64,000 bases of DNA. Origin: Owenia fusiformis. Lineage: Eukaryota; Annelida; Polychaeta; Sabellida; Oweniidae. The notes below the pieces were generated by a model. That model saw nothing but the letters and a program-made list of their open reading frames with translations, ran no database searches and was not told the DNA's origin. Below are positions 19,372-29,620 of the stretch, in pieces (position 1 is the stretch's first letter; every line of letters begins with the position of its first letter). The position numbers and the translations under genes are program-made. The stretch spans positions 26,094,166 through 26,158,165 of the forward strand of contig CAIIXF020000011.1 of NCBI GenBank assembly GCA_903813345.2, read 5' to 3'.

Positions 19372-22300
19372 TTATTGCATATTTTTACTTTTATTCAAAG
19401 TTCTCTTTGCATTAAACGAAGAATCCTTTGTCCCAAACGAAGATGTCGCTCCAAAAGAAGAATCCTTTGTCCCAAAAGGGTATCTTGTCTCAATTGAATC
19501 TTGTGATGCGAAAGGAGAGTATGGTGAATCAAAGGAAGACTCACGTGAACTGTCGGACAAGAATACAGCCTTGACAGGACCTGGGGTGAAACATATTGAC
19601 GTGCTCTTCACATTTTTATGTTTATCAGATAGAGCAACACTAGTGGGTTTGTTGGTTTGAGTGGACGGTATGCATTCATCAGTGGGTGTGCTTTTAGTAT
19701 TTGTGGAGTCCCTTTGAAATTTACCCGTGAACAAGTCCTCTTCAGAGCTGATCCTGCTGGGCGTTTCTATTGCTATAGTCTTGTTTCTCAGCCGTTTATC
19801 TTTACGTTTTGCCTTTGTGGATCTCCAAGGGTGAATCTCATTCAAGGTGGGTTCCAAAGCACTTGCGTTATCCGTAGATCTTTGTAAATAGTTGTCATCA
19901 TATGGTTTGATGACTGGGCTCTCATTAACCTCAATAAAATGCTTTATGGGTGTTTTCTGCTCACTGGTCCCCACATTGTCGAGTGCTTCGACAGGTTTCT
20001 GTTTTTGCAGAGCTGCTCTTTGCCTCCATGGCTGTTGAGGACTTTTACTAGAAAATTCCTTTGTTTCCATTTCTTCATCAATTTCGGAAGATGTTTTCCT
20101 AATTCCAAGCGATACGATCTTGTCATCTTTTGGACTTGCAGATTCTGGATTGATGGTTTCACCAGAAGTTGGACCACCCTTCAAGATTGATTTATCTCTT
20201 GGTGACTTCCCGCTAGTATGATGATGGCGTTTCTTCTTTTTCTCACGTTTCCTTTCCAGCTTCATCTTTTTCAATTCATCGGGGTCCATTGAAAAGGACT
20301 GTAAGGTTTTCGTCTGTACATGTTGCGCATGCAGTCTAGATGGGAGCGCCCTCGGCAATGGAATACCGTCCTCCGTAAATTGACTTGCTTTTGCCGTGGA
20401 ACTATCTGTTGCGGTGCTATCGGAATCTTGATTCAAGAGAGCAGTAATATCTGGTCTTCTTTGTCTAGCTTTGCGTCGTCCATCTACGTCATCAGGGGAA
20501 TTTTCCACTTGTTTCGTTTGGACATCTACCAGAGGATTATCGCCAGTGTTGTGTGTCGAAGCAGTACCCTTTTCACTATTGCAACGAGTTATTGCCAGAT
20601 CCTTCTCCACCGCATCATCACTTGGAGTATGACTGCTTTGCGATCTCGTGATAGGGATGGCCTTTCGTTCTGGAGTAGACACAGGAGAAGGATTATTCAA
20701 TCTTTGCGTGACGTTCTTGAGTTTACTTATACATTCATTGATGCGTCCCTCAACGAGCACTGTTTCAGTACCGACTCCTCTTTCCTCTGTGCTTGGCGGA
20801 GGAGTCATCCGGGTTGAGCTTGTGGCTGTTCTGCGTGCTCTTGTCATCGTCTCTCTATCTACCTTCCATACAATGGACTTAGCTGTCTTCGGGAGTTGGC
20901 TTATGAACGACGAAGAAGCTGCCTGTGTGTTCCCATGTTGTACAGTCATCGGCTCCCAGAACTCCTCCTTCTTTGATATCAATTTGAAATCTGGATTTGT
21001 TCCTAGACTTATCTTTCCGGTAATATCAGTCATCGTGCTGTTATCATATTTTAAATTATGATTGGTTCCTTTTGAATCGTACGGCGTTGTCATAGTGCTC
21101 GATGTTTGTTTTCGAACACCTGCAAATATTGCTTTATCAGATGTTGGGACGGAATCTGTGGCTGTCTCGGCATCTTGTTCACCGATGGGAACAGTAACAA
21201 TCTCAATATCTGTTGTCACTGTATGTGGGGTAGTCGTTGAACGTTCAATCATCTCCTTAGATACCATAGATGTTTCCTTGTCAACCATTTTGTTACCATG
21301 ACAACCGTGGGATTCATCTATACTAGTGTGTGATACAAAATTATAGGGCGTTTGGTTTTCGGTATTTGTGCCTTGATGGGCGTTAACAGTCTGCTGTGTG
21401 TCTGTTGATTTCGATTCTGTAACTACTGGGATAGTTCTCGTAGTCTGGTCGACCATTGTTTTTGGATCAGTTGTTGTTTGCTTGTTCACCAGATATTGTC
21501 CCTGTGTTGTTTCTACACCAAGACTTTGAACATGAACGTTAGTGTTTGTCATTGTAGAGTTCTCAGTTGAAAATCCTCGACTGGATTCTCCAGTAGATGT
21601 TCCTAATGTTTGCAGTCCTATAAGATGTTGTGTTGTTGTTTCTTTTGAATTATTAGCAACTGGGTGTGTATTTGTGTGTTGATCATTTGTTTCACGCTGT
21701 ATAGTCTCAACTGATTTGCTTTCCGTTAGTGCTTTTATTGTTCTTGTACTTACATCACTTGTTGCTATGGTAACCGCATCAGTTGCCACGTCAACCTTGA
21801 ACTCATTTGCCTGGTTACCACACCCGATAGCACGTTCATGTGTGCGCATACTACTGTTTGTTGTTGTCTCTTTACTGGGTTGATGAGGAACGCTTGTATT
21901 TGAGCCCTGGCTGACCACATTTACCGTCTCAGTCCATGTTTCTTGACTGTTCTGCCGGATTACTCCATCAGTGCTTGTTATTTGTGATTTTACATCAGCA
22001 GGAAGTGTGCCGACGTATTTATCTACCCCACTATTGAAGACTGAATTATCCCCTATTGCCGTTGTTTGGAGGCTAACCAGATCAGTGGTTGTAGTGAACT
22101 TAGTGATATGATCTCTGCTTGGTGTGTTGGTCTTTCTACTAAGAAGCTTTACCGGAACCATGCTTGTGGAGGTGTTTTTTGTATTCATCCCCTTATTGGT
22201 GGTTGTCTCTTTCGTAGTCTGGACTATGGTCGGGGTATTGGTTTGGCTCGTTGTCACTTTTGGTACCCGGGGCGTAGATGTTCCGGTATCTGAAGTATGC

Positions 22301-25300
22301 ACGTTTGTGTTAGTTGTGGTCTCAGTGTTGGATGTTTTTTTCACCGGAGTATTTGTTTCATGTGTTGCTTTCTTCACCTGTGGTGTGCATGTTCCTCTGG
22401 TACTCGTCAAGGCTTTCTGGCGCAGCCTCTCTGCCCATTTGATGGCAAGAATATACGATGTACCAACCATGGCGTCACATGATTGTTGGGTATCCGTCCC
22501 TACATTTTTGTTGGTCATGAGTAAGACACCAGTCGATGTTCCTTCATCCATAGTTGGCACGTACGTTTCTGTTTCCTTAGAGTGGGTTTCTAAAGGTATC
22601 GGATCCACCCCCGCGTCTGTTGATTTTTTAGTTTTCATAGTCATGGTTGTTGTTCCCTTGGAAACGGTTGGTACGTTGGTCGTCATGGTATACTTGTCTG
22701 GTTTCGGGAACCTAAATGGTTTCGTTCCTATGGTCGCCATTTCAACTTTAGGCGTACATACACTTCTGTCTCGAGTACTAGGAGGTGTAGTAAGCGTTTG
22801 TTTAGTTTTCATGTCAATCATATCAGTAGAGGTGCCAACAGCATATGTTTTTGAGTCCAAAGGTTCAGTTCCAACACGTCGCTCAACCATATATACTCGC
22901 TTTGAATCAGTTCCTCGGTCCTTAGTGACAATAGTTGCTGGTACAACATGAACTCCAACTTCTTGCGTACATGGTGATTCAGTGGAGGTAAATTCATCTA
23001 CTGTTGTACCTCTATCTGTCATGTTACCTTGTTCTTTCATTACAGACTTTGTGGTATTTGTCTGCTTTGTGAAAGACCGAGGACTAATGGTGTTCATTGA
23101 TTTCGTTTCCGAAGTTATTCTGGTCGTATTCGATTTCTTATTTATCATGACATCTTTGATGGCGTCAGACGCAGTAGTTGTGTAGTTAGGAGTATCAGTT
23201 TCAGTCGATGTATCAACAGTGATTTGTTTTGCTGGTTCTTTGATTCTATACGTGTTGGAGCCCTTATCAACGGTAGCAACCTTGGTTGGTTTTTTCTTGC
23301 TTCCAGTCAAGACAAGGTTAGCATAAGTGAGACCAGAGTCAGTAATAGTGGAAGCATTGGTTGTAGCAACAGGAGGTTTAATAGATAAGGTACCTGACTC
23401 TAGATCATTTTTGGATTTTGTTACCATGGTTATGGGATCAGTCATTACGGACATTTCACATGTTTTAATTAATGGCACATTTGATCTAGCTTTAGTTGGA
23501 CTCTCAATGATACACAGGTCAGGCATGGTTCCAGTGTCAGTCTTGTCTGGAACAACAACATACTTGATTGTAGGGTCTGGATTGACTCCAGTATCTTTCA
23601 ATGATATTGTCATCTTTGTACCTGTTGTTTTTGTTTTGATTGTAGTTGTATTAGACATGGCATCTTCCGTTGGCACGTGCGTTAAAGTTGATCCATCCAC
23701 CATTTTGGATTTTATAGGTTTAGATTGCGTAACCTTTACAATTTCATCTCCCTCCATGGTGGTAGACATTTCTACAGTCTGTACTCCATATGTCGACGTT
23801 GACATCTCAGTAGTTGGTATTTGCGTCGTTGTTGTCTCTTTGGCAACCATCGGGACAGCGTTTGTTTCTATAGTTACCTCTGGTAAATTGCGTGATTTTA
23901 TTTCTCGTAGGGTTGGTTTGTGTTCCATCCATTCCGCTGGGGTCATCGACTTCTTGTCCCTGTAATTTTCAGCCCTATATGGTATCGTACCTCTATTAAT
24001 AGTTCTTATACACGGAGTCCCGACCTCCATGTCCTTCTTGGTAACCCTATTTGTAGCGACATCTTTATCTATCATTTCAACAACGTCCGTTTGAGTTTTT
24101 GCTTTTGAAAAGGATTTCTCGTCGGTTGTGCATCCCTTGTGACTGACACTAGGAGGTTCTGTTGATGTGCACTTCCCCTTCGTCATGGCAACTGGAGTTT
24201 CTGTCTCTTTGTGAATCTTAGAAACGATGTCAGTTTGGGTATCCATATCAATGCAGTAGTCGATGCAAAGTTTACACATTGTGGTATCTTTTTCAAAAGT
24301 TTCAATTCGTTCCGTTTGGGTCTGCAATTCGGTAAAGTTCGATATTTTAAAATGTTCCCGTTTGTTCTCATTTCCTACATCACCAGTTTCACTATCCTTA
24401 TTCTGACCAGTGTCAATAAATCCTAGAGCTACCGAACCAGGAATAAACCTGACATGTTTTTCGATGCCATCAGGGGGTTCAATTATTTCAGCATTAATGA
24501 GTCCCTTGGCCTTTTCTTCAAGATTCTTTTTCAAAAGTAACACTTCGACGCTCTTTTCCTTAAGGATGATATTCGTGAGATTCACAGTACTTTGGAGGTT
24601 TTCGAGATTGTCTTTGATACCCTCCTTGTGTTGAAGATATTCCAAAGTGGTCGGACCATAAATATTGCGTAAATTTTCAACCATGTTTTTCTGATTGTTT
24701 CGTATTGCTTGCACCAAACTTAACGAAACGTCCCGAATTTTATCTTCCACCTCTTTAATGTTAAACTCGCATTTATTGATCAAATCCAAATGAGATTTCA
24801 CCTTGTTGATCCTATCTTGACAGACGACCGACAGATTTTCAAGGCTCTTCCGATTTTTGGAGATTCCTTCAGTGAAAGAGGAGAGTTCGTGGTCTTTGTG
24901 CTCTTGGAAGGTGCATAACACACAGACACACGTTTCGCATGGTTCACAATAAAACCGAACGCATTCTTCTGGGTGTACCTTACATTCGATGTCTTTCTCG
25001 ACCTGGACATCGAAAAGACTGTGATCTTGAGTCACTTTAGTTTTCCTGTGCTGTTCCACACATGACTTGCAAAGTAGTTTAGCACAGTCTAAGCATTTTG
25101 AACAAGCGTCTACAGTAGTTTTCTTAAAGTTCTTACAAATTTCGCATTGCGGTACTTTGCTCGGTTTTACCCTGTTGATGACGTCATTGAGGTTAGTGAC
25201 GAGGAAATTGTCCGGAAGTCTCCTGATCCCCCCGGACGGTAGTTCCGTCCGCTTGCGACATATCGGGCAAGTAACGGATCGTCCGTACACCATATAACGG

Positions 25301-25464
25301 TACGATCGTTCATACTCCGAATCAGCGTGCTTATCCAAGCAATGGCTGCAAAAAGTATGTAAGCATTCTAAAGTCTTTGGCGATTTGTAATCCTCGAAAC
25401 ATATTTTACATTGCAGGAATTGGTCGGAAATATCCTGCAACAGGGCTTTCTTTCCACTTGCCAT
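19372..25464 (-). CDS. giant intronless TRIM-type protein (RING, two B-boxes, coiled coil, Thr/Ser-rich tail)
   Basis: A single uninterrupted frame of about 2030 codons. A C3HC4 RING (C19, C22, C34, H36, C39, C42, C66, C69) is followed by B-box 1 (about 107-150), B-box 2 (about 161-196) and a coiled coil (about 200-330): the TRIM order, implying a ubiquitin E3 ligase. The rest, about 1650 residues, has no known domain. It is a Thr/Ser/Lys-rich low-complexity region with a degenerate unit (KETTT, GTST, TxTPT), then a basic stretch (KREKKKKRHHH) and a Ser/Phe-rich C-terminus with a short duplication (GTKDSSFGA, GTKDSSFNA). There is no NHL, B30.2 or other usual C-terminal domain. Start: the ATG at 25464; the frame is open four codons further but has no earlier ATG. 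A TATA-like box upstream supports a single-exon gene. Length is far above typical TRIMs (400-900 aa). Function of the tail unknown. Confidence 0.92.
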   Translation of the reverse strand: MASGKKALLQDISDQFLQCKICFEDYKSPKTLECLHTFCSHCLDKHADSEYERSYRYMVYGRSVTCPICRKRTELPSGGIRRLPDNFLVTNLNDVINRVKPSKVPQCEICKNFKKTTVDACSKCLDCAKLLCKSCVEQHRKTKVTQDHSLFDVQVEKDIECKVHPEECVRFYCEPCETCVCVLCTFQEHKDHELSSFTEGISKNRKSLENLSVVCQDRINKVKSHLDLINKCEFNIKEVEDKIRDVSLSLVQAIRNNQKNMVENLRNIYGPTTLEYLQHKEGIKDNLENLQSTVNLTNIILKEKSVEVLLLKKNLEEKAKGLINAEIIEPPDGIEKHVRFIPGSVALGFIDTGQNKDSETGDVGNENKREHFKISNFTELQTQTERIETFEKDTTMCKLCIDYCIDMDTQTDIVSKIHKETETPVAMTKGKCTSTEPPSVSHKGCTTDEKSFSKAKTQTDVVEMIDKDVATNRVTKKDMEVGTPCIRTINRGTIPYRAENYRDKKSMTPAEWMEHKPTLREIKSRNLPEVTIETNAVPMVAKETTTTQIPTTEMSTSTYGVQTVEMSTTMEGDEIVKVTQSKPIKSKMVDGSTLTHVPTEDAMSNTTTIKTKTTGTKMTISLKDTGVNPDPTIKYVVVPDKTDTGTMPDLCIIESPTKARSNVPLIKTCEMSVMTDPITMVTKSKNDLESGTLSIKPPVATTNASTITDSGLTYANLVLTGSKKKPTKVATVDKGSNTYRIKEPAKQITVDTSTETDTPNYTTTASDAIKDVMINKKSNTTRITSETKSMNTISPRSFTKQTNTTKSVMKEQGNMTDRGTTVDEFTSTESPCTQEVGVHVVPATIVTKDRGTDSKRVYMVERRVGTEPLDSKTYAVGTSTDMIDMKTKQTLTTPPSTRDRSVCTPKVEMATIGTKPFRFPKPDKYTMTTNVPTVSKGTTTMTMKTKKSTDAGVDPIPLETHSKETETYVPTMDEGTSTGVLLMTNKNVGTDTQQSCDAMVGTSYILAIKWAERLRQKALTSTRGTCTPQVKKATHETNTPVKKTSNTETTTNTNVHTSDTGTSTPRVPKVTTSQTNTPTIVQTTKETTTNKGMNTKNTSTSMVPVKLLSRKTNTPSRDHITKFTTTTDLVSLQTTAIGDNSVFNSGVDKYVGTLPADVKSQITSTDGVIRQNSQETWTETVNVVSQGSNTSVPHQPSKETTTNSSMRTHERAIGCGNQANEFKVDVATDAVTIATSDVSTRTIKALTESKSVETIQRETNDQHTNTHPVANNSKETTTQHLIGLQTLGTSTGESSRGFSTENSTMTNTNVHVQSLGVETTQGQYLVNKQTTTDPKTMVDQTTRTIPVVTESKSTDTQQTVNAHQGTNTENQTPYNFVSHTSIDESHGCHGNKMVDKETSMVSKEMIERSTTTPHTVTTDIEIVTVPIGEQDAETATDSVPTSDKAIFAGVRKQTSSTMTTPYDSKGTNHNLKYDNSTMTDITGKISLGTNPDFKLISKKEEFWEPMTVQHGNTQAASSSFISQLPKTAKSIVWKVDRETMTRARRTATSSTRMTPPPSTEERGVGTETVLVEGRINECISKLKNVTQRLNNPSPVSTPERKAIPITRSQSSHTPSDDAVEKDLAITRCNSEKGTASTHNTGDNPLVDVQTKQVENSPDDVDGRRKARQRRPDITALLNQDSDSTATDSSTAKASQFTEDGIPLPRALPSRLHAQHVQTKTLQSFSMDPDELKKMKLERKREKKKKRHHHTSGKSPRDKSILKGGPTSGETINPESASPKDDKIVSLGIRKTSSEIDEEMETKEFSSKSPQQPWRQRAALQKQKPVEALDNVGTSEQKTPIKHFIEVNESPVIKPYDDNYLQRSTDNASALEPTLNEIHPWRSTKAKRKDKRLRNKTIAIETPSRISSEEDLFTGKFQRDSTNTKSTPTDECIPSTQTNKPTSVALSDKHKNVKSTSICFTPGPVKAVFLSDSSRESSFDSPYSPFASQDSIETRYPFGTKDSSFGATSSFGTKDSSFNAKRTLNKSKNMQ

Positions 25465-25522
25465 CTTAGAATTCAACTGCTAGTTACTGTTGAATATCAA
25501 GATTATCACACTGATACTGATA

Positions 25523-25529
25523 CTATATA
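25523..25529 (-). promoter_or_regulatory. TATA-like box of the TRIM gene
   Basis: TATATAG on the minus strand about 60 nt upstream of the chosen ATG. A start site 25-30 nt downstream would leave a short leader of about 30-40 nt without an intron. Confidence 0.4.
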
Positions 25530-25539
25530 TGCAAGAATA

Positions 25540-28040
25540 ACTTCCATCCGTCGGAATGTTGATTAAACTCTAGTGAATGAAGCACGTTCGGATAAATTAT
25601 GTAGATCCAGGTGTGACAGTGACGTAATCGTAATTAGGGCAATTCCTCATAACGTCCCGTGTTGATAACGAACAAGGAAATGTTTAGAAGCACCTTGCCG
25701 ACAACGCCAGTGTCTATTAATAACAAGCTGTACCAACTCCTGATAACCACGATCCGTTAATTACAGCACCTTTAATAATTATTGCGCGAAGGTGTCTATT
25801 TCTTGTGTTACTTATCAACAGATTCCAAGTTTCTATTAAATAAGGTCAAGAGTCAAGTCCGGTAAATTCCATCGACGTCTACCTCTGATTTACAAAAACA
25901 TGTTCAGTTCATCTCGACGGCGTAAGCTATTTTCGCCCAAAGTGTAACAAAATATCCGTCTAATCCTGCTGAGTTATGTATTTTTTCTACGTTAATTGGT
26001 ACATTATGGAATTGCGCTATCTTGGATATCACATAGCGTTCTTATCGCCTTATTTGAATAATCTTAATCCGATTTAGATTTTGCCACAGGGAAATCAAAT
26101 CCTCAGCTCAGTTGATGTTGGATTATCGTTGCGCCATGTTGTATGTTAGCGTTTCTCGGTCGTTTACCCGTACGTCTTATCATCTTCAGGTGTGTAGCGT
26201 TCAACCTGAAAATATACAGTCAGATCTCATTTTAAATGGAATATTTAGTGAGGTTTAATTTACCATGGAGTACCTCCAGGTAACAGCTGACTTAACCAAC
26301 GAATTCATTTTAACATTCAATAACACGAACTTAATGGTTTCACAATAATTGTTAGGGCTATCATGCAATTTTGATGTAAATTCATTTTAAAATCTAATCA
26401 AATACTACGACTCTTAAATCGTGACACTGTTGAATGACTCGGGGCGAAATGTATGGTATACTAAATTATGAGTGTCTGACTCCCTTTTAAAAGATAACCA
26501 CCACGTAACATAGTCACGTTGACAGCAGACTGTTGTTCTTGGAGCTCTACCTAAAACAGTAGGCTTCCTGCCACAACTTTTACATGTTCTATGTCTTGTT
26601 AGGTTACCTCACTGGACGGCCATGTTGACATTTTACACGAGTGATTGAGCAAAGAGCGAATTATAGATTACTGCAGTTCATTTCGAAACGATATCTAATT
26701 TTTTGGTAAATTGATTCTCCAGGTTTCAGTTACTCCAAGAGAAATTCGGAACCCAATCGTTTGGAGTAATCTTACTCCAAAAAATAAAAATAAATCTAAT
26801 TATGTCTATCTTATACCACCCTGTCCGATGAAGCAGTATTCGAAAGAAATCATTAAATGATAAAAATCAATGTTTTCCCAATGGTTCGCTGCGCTCGCTG
26901 TCATTATCTGATTTGGTCACGTTGACACTATTTGATGCTATCCCTAAATAATTCCTATATAGCAACTGTCAGGCATCTCGGACATTATATACATTATCCA
27001 TTACATCATAACCACGTACTTAAGGCAATAACGGCTCTCTCTCTGAACTCTAGCCAAAAATAAAACAAACCATTTATGATTAGGTAGATATAAATGTATA
27101 GTAAGTATCAGTTGATTATTAAATCAAATGCTAATAATCAGGAGAGTAACACGTACAACGAGTCATCCAAAAGAACACAAAGAAAACGAGGATCTTAGTC
27201 ATGGCCATGGTGATCGTGCATCATGAGTTTAGGAGCAGTCGCATCAATTGGGAGTTTAAGCTTGCAAAGGTTTTTCACAACCTAAACGCGAACGGAAAAT
27301 ATTTAAGCGATGCATTTGTATGGGCGATTGGTCGAGGTTGGCGTTGGCGTTTCGATTTTATATGCAAGCTTAAACTCCCTATTGTCATATTCTGACGTAA
27401 GGCAAGGAGAACAGCAAAGCTCCTTTGAAGCTTTAACACAAGCTATCTCCATTGCTCTACATGTGAAAACCAATTCATGTCTTGCGGTTTAAAATTATGG
27501 CCTCAAATTTGTCATTTTGAAACATACTGAGGAAAACATTTAAAATCAGTCATAGAAATAATTTATCATGAATGAGGAGTTAGGGTTGCCAAACTTATGT
27601 AGGGAAGTGTAAGAGAATGGAATGAACTTCGCCATAGATGAAGAGGGTGATGACCTATGAACATCATAACTACGCACTTTATATTTTATGTTATGAAGAA
27701 TAATATTAAGTGCCACTTTCGTAATACACAACCACTTGATCTTGGGCAGACAGCTAAGGTATACAGTGGTTATAAGTGTTCCCTAAATAGCCTCATTGGG
27801 AATAAAAACATGACATAAAGTGGTTATAATGATTCACAGAAGATCAAACCTGCCTTGGTTTATACTTGGGGATGTTTGTCTGGTACATTCTTGGTGCCAC
27901 TAATAACTTAGTAAATTTTTTTCTTATTTTTAAGCGAGTTTAAGAGGCGACTCCCAAGAGAGACAAACGTGCAGTGACACGACAAAACAAAACAATAGAA
28001 AAATGTTCCAATTTATATTGGCCCATCCTGTATATCAGTT
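25540..28040. other. intergenic, no gene seen
   Basis: Upstream flank of the TRIM gene. Short open frames near 27201-27492 have no recognisable domain and overlap each other. An imperfect inverted pair (AGTTACTCCAA and TTGGAGTAATC, 26728-26771) may be a small MITE remnant. Confidence 0.4.
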
Positions 28041-28054
28041 CTACAAACACTAAA

Positions 28055-28118
28055 ATATATACGGTAACAAACAAACAAAGGCAAACACAAAGACAGACAG
28101 ACAAACGAATGGACGAAC
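28055..28118 (+). repeat. purine-rich simple repeat
   Basis: Degenerate ACAAAC/AGACAGAC/GAACGAAT simple sequence; the overlapping small open frame is an artefact of it. Confidence 0.7.
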
Positions 28119-29045
28119 GAATTTATGGACACCTTTGGTTACAGCTCATCTTTGTTTCATTCACTGAGAGAGTGACATTTTGAATTTGAAGATACGCCAA
28201 AGTTATTCGAAGCAGAGGAGTAAGTTTCATTTCATTCATCATACCAAGTGTTTACCTTACACTTCGACACAACATCATAAACAACACGTAAACAGCATAT
28301 AAATAGAGCCTGCAATTATCTTCAAGCAATTATTTAAGAACGTCCTGCCAAAGAGTTCATAAGATCCTACTCAATACGATGACGTTGCGATTACTGAGAC
28401 TTGCATCAAAACTGATAAAAGATTATGATTATAACATAAACAGTTAAAACTTGTTATTTCATCCTTCAACATCGAGCATCACTGTCCCAGCTCATGGCAT
28501 AAATTGAAATACCCTTGGACAAGGATGTTTTACTTTTTCATGTTTCTTAGCATTTTTGCCACCAGTCAGAATAATTCACTTTCTAAAGGTCTGTTTATGT
28601 CAAATTTAAATTGACAACTTCTCTTCAAATTTTATTATACGATTGATTCAGAAAGTCAAAAAGCTCTTGCATCTTTAGCAAATTGATATTTAATCTTAAT
28701 TATTTCCAAAAATTGAATTTTCAATATTGCACGATTGAGTATTGCAGTATGGGAAGCTAAAATATGATCCGATATAATTCAACAGTACTGAGTTGTCATA
28801 TATCAGTTGTTAGCTAATTGTTTTGAAATGTCAATGTGTTCATATTTAGGATATATAATTCCAGGATTATTTGATTTAATAGAAGACATTACAGAATTTA
28901 TAGTTCTTTACTCTGCAGTAAAGGGATTTTTATTTCTGTGTCGAAAATAGAGATTATTTCCAAATGGAATGTATGAGACCCCCATGATAGCCACATCCCC
29001 TGTAAAACATCTGCAAACTAGCAACTGGCACCAACCAATGCATTC

Positions 29046-29076
29046 GTTACCATGGTAACCAGGTTAACATGGCAAC
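29046..29076. promoter_or_regulatory. RFX X-box-like palindrome pair
   Basis: A perfect palindrome GTTACCATGGTAAC (29046-29059), then a weaker GTTAACATGGCAAC (29063-29076). The surrounding sequence is not otherwise like the foldback element that carries the same motif at 8.2-8.6 kb. No gene start is recognised nearby. Confidence 0.3.
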
Positions 29077-29384
29077 CATGGGGCTGTCTTTTTCTCTGAT
29101 CAAAGTAAAATTCACCGATGTTGAAGAACTGTAAAAAGTAACATTGAAATGTTTAGACATTTTTTAGAATCTCTGCTTGTTGTTGACTTGCATCAAAGTA
29201 TAGCCAAGTGACCTTTACCAGACTCGTGAAATCATCAAAACAGTCCTGAATGGTGCTCTCAGATTATATACATGTGCTGCAATCTTGATTACATCAAACT
29301 CAATAATGTTATGGACCGAGTAGAATTCCCAAAGAATCCCAGAGAATGCTATTCTAGCCTCAAATTACATCAAAATAAAGTACA

Positions 29385-29620
29385 ATACAGTAAAACACTC
29401 ACACAAGCAATGCAAATTATACAATATATTGAAATAATATGCAATACACTATTGTGCAATACAATTATAATTACAATACAATGGAACATCGTAGAAGTAG
29501 AAGAACACAATAGAAGTATACATCACAACACTATACAACATAATGAAATGCAATACACAATACAATATAATATAATACATTAATTAGTACAACACAATAT
29601 AATACAATGTAACATGCTAT
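29385..29620 (+). repeat. degenerate AATACA/ATACAA low-complexity tract
   Basis: Irregular repetition of CAATA, ACAATA and TATAATAC words. The open frame of 103 codons across its left edge is explained by this composition and is not called. Confidence 0.65.

Noticed and set aside
19657-25297. Many plus-strand open frames (up to 275 codons at 22124-22951)
   Set aside because: They are antisense shadows of the TRIM frame; Thr/Lys-rich codons read backwards give Val/Phe-rich frames without stops.
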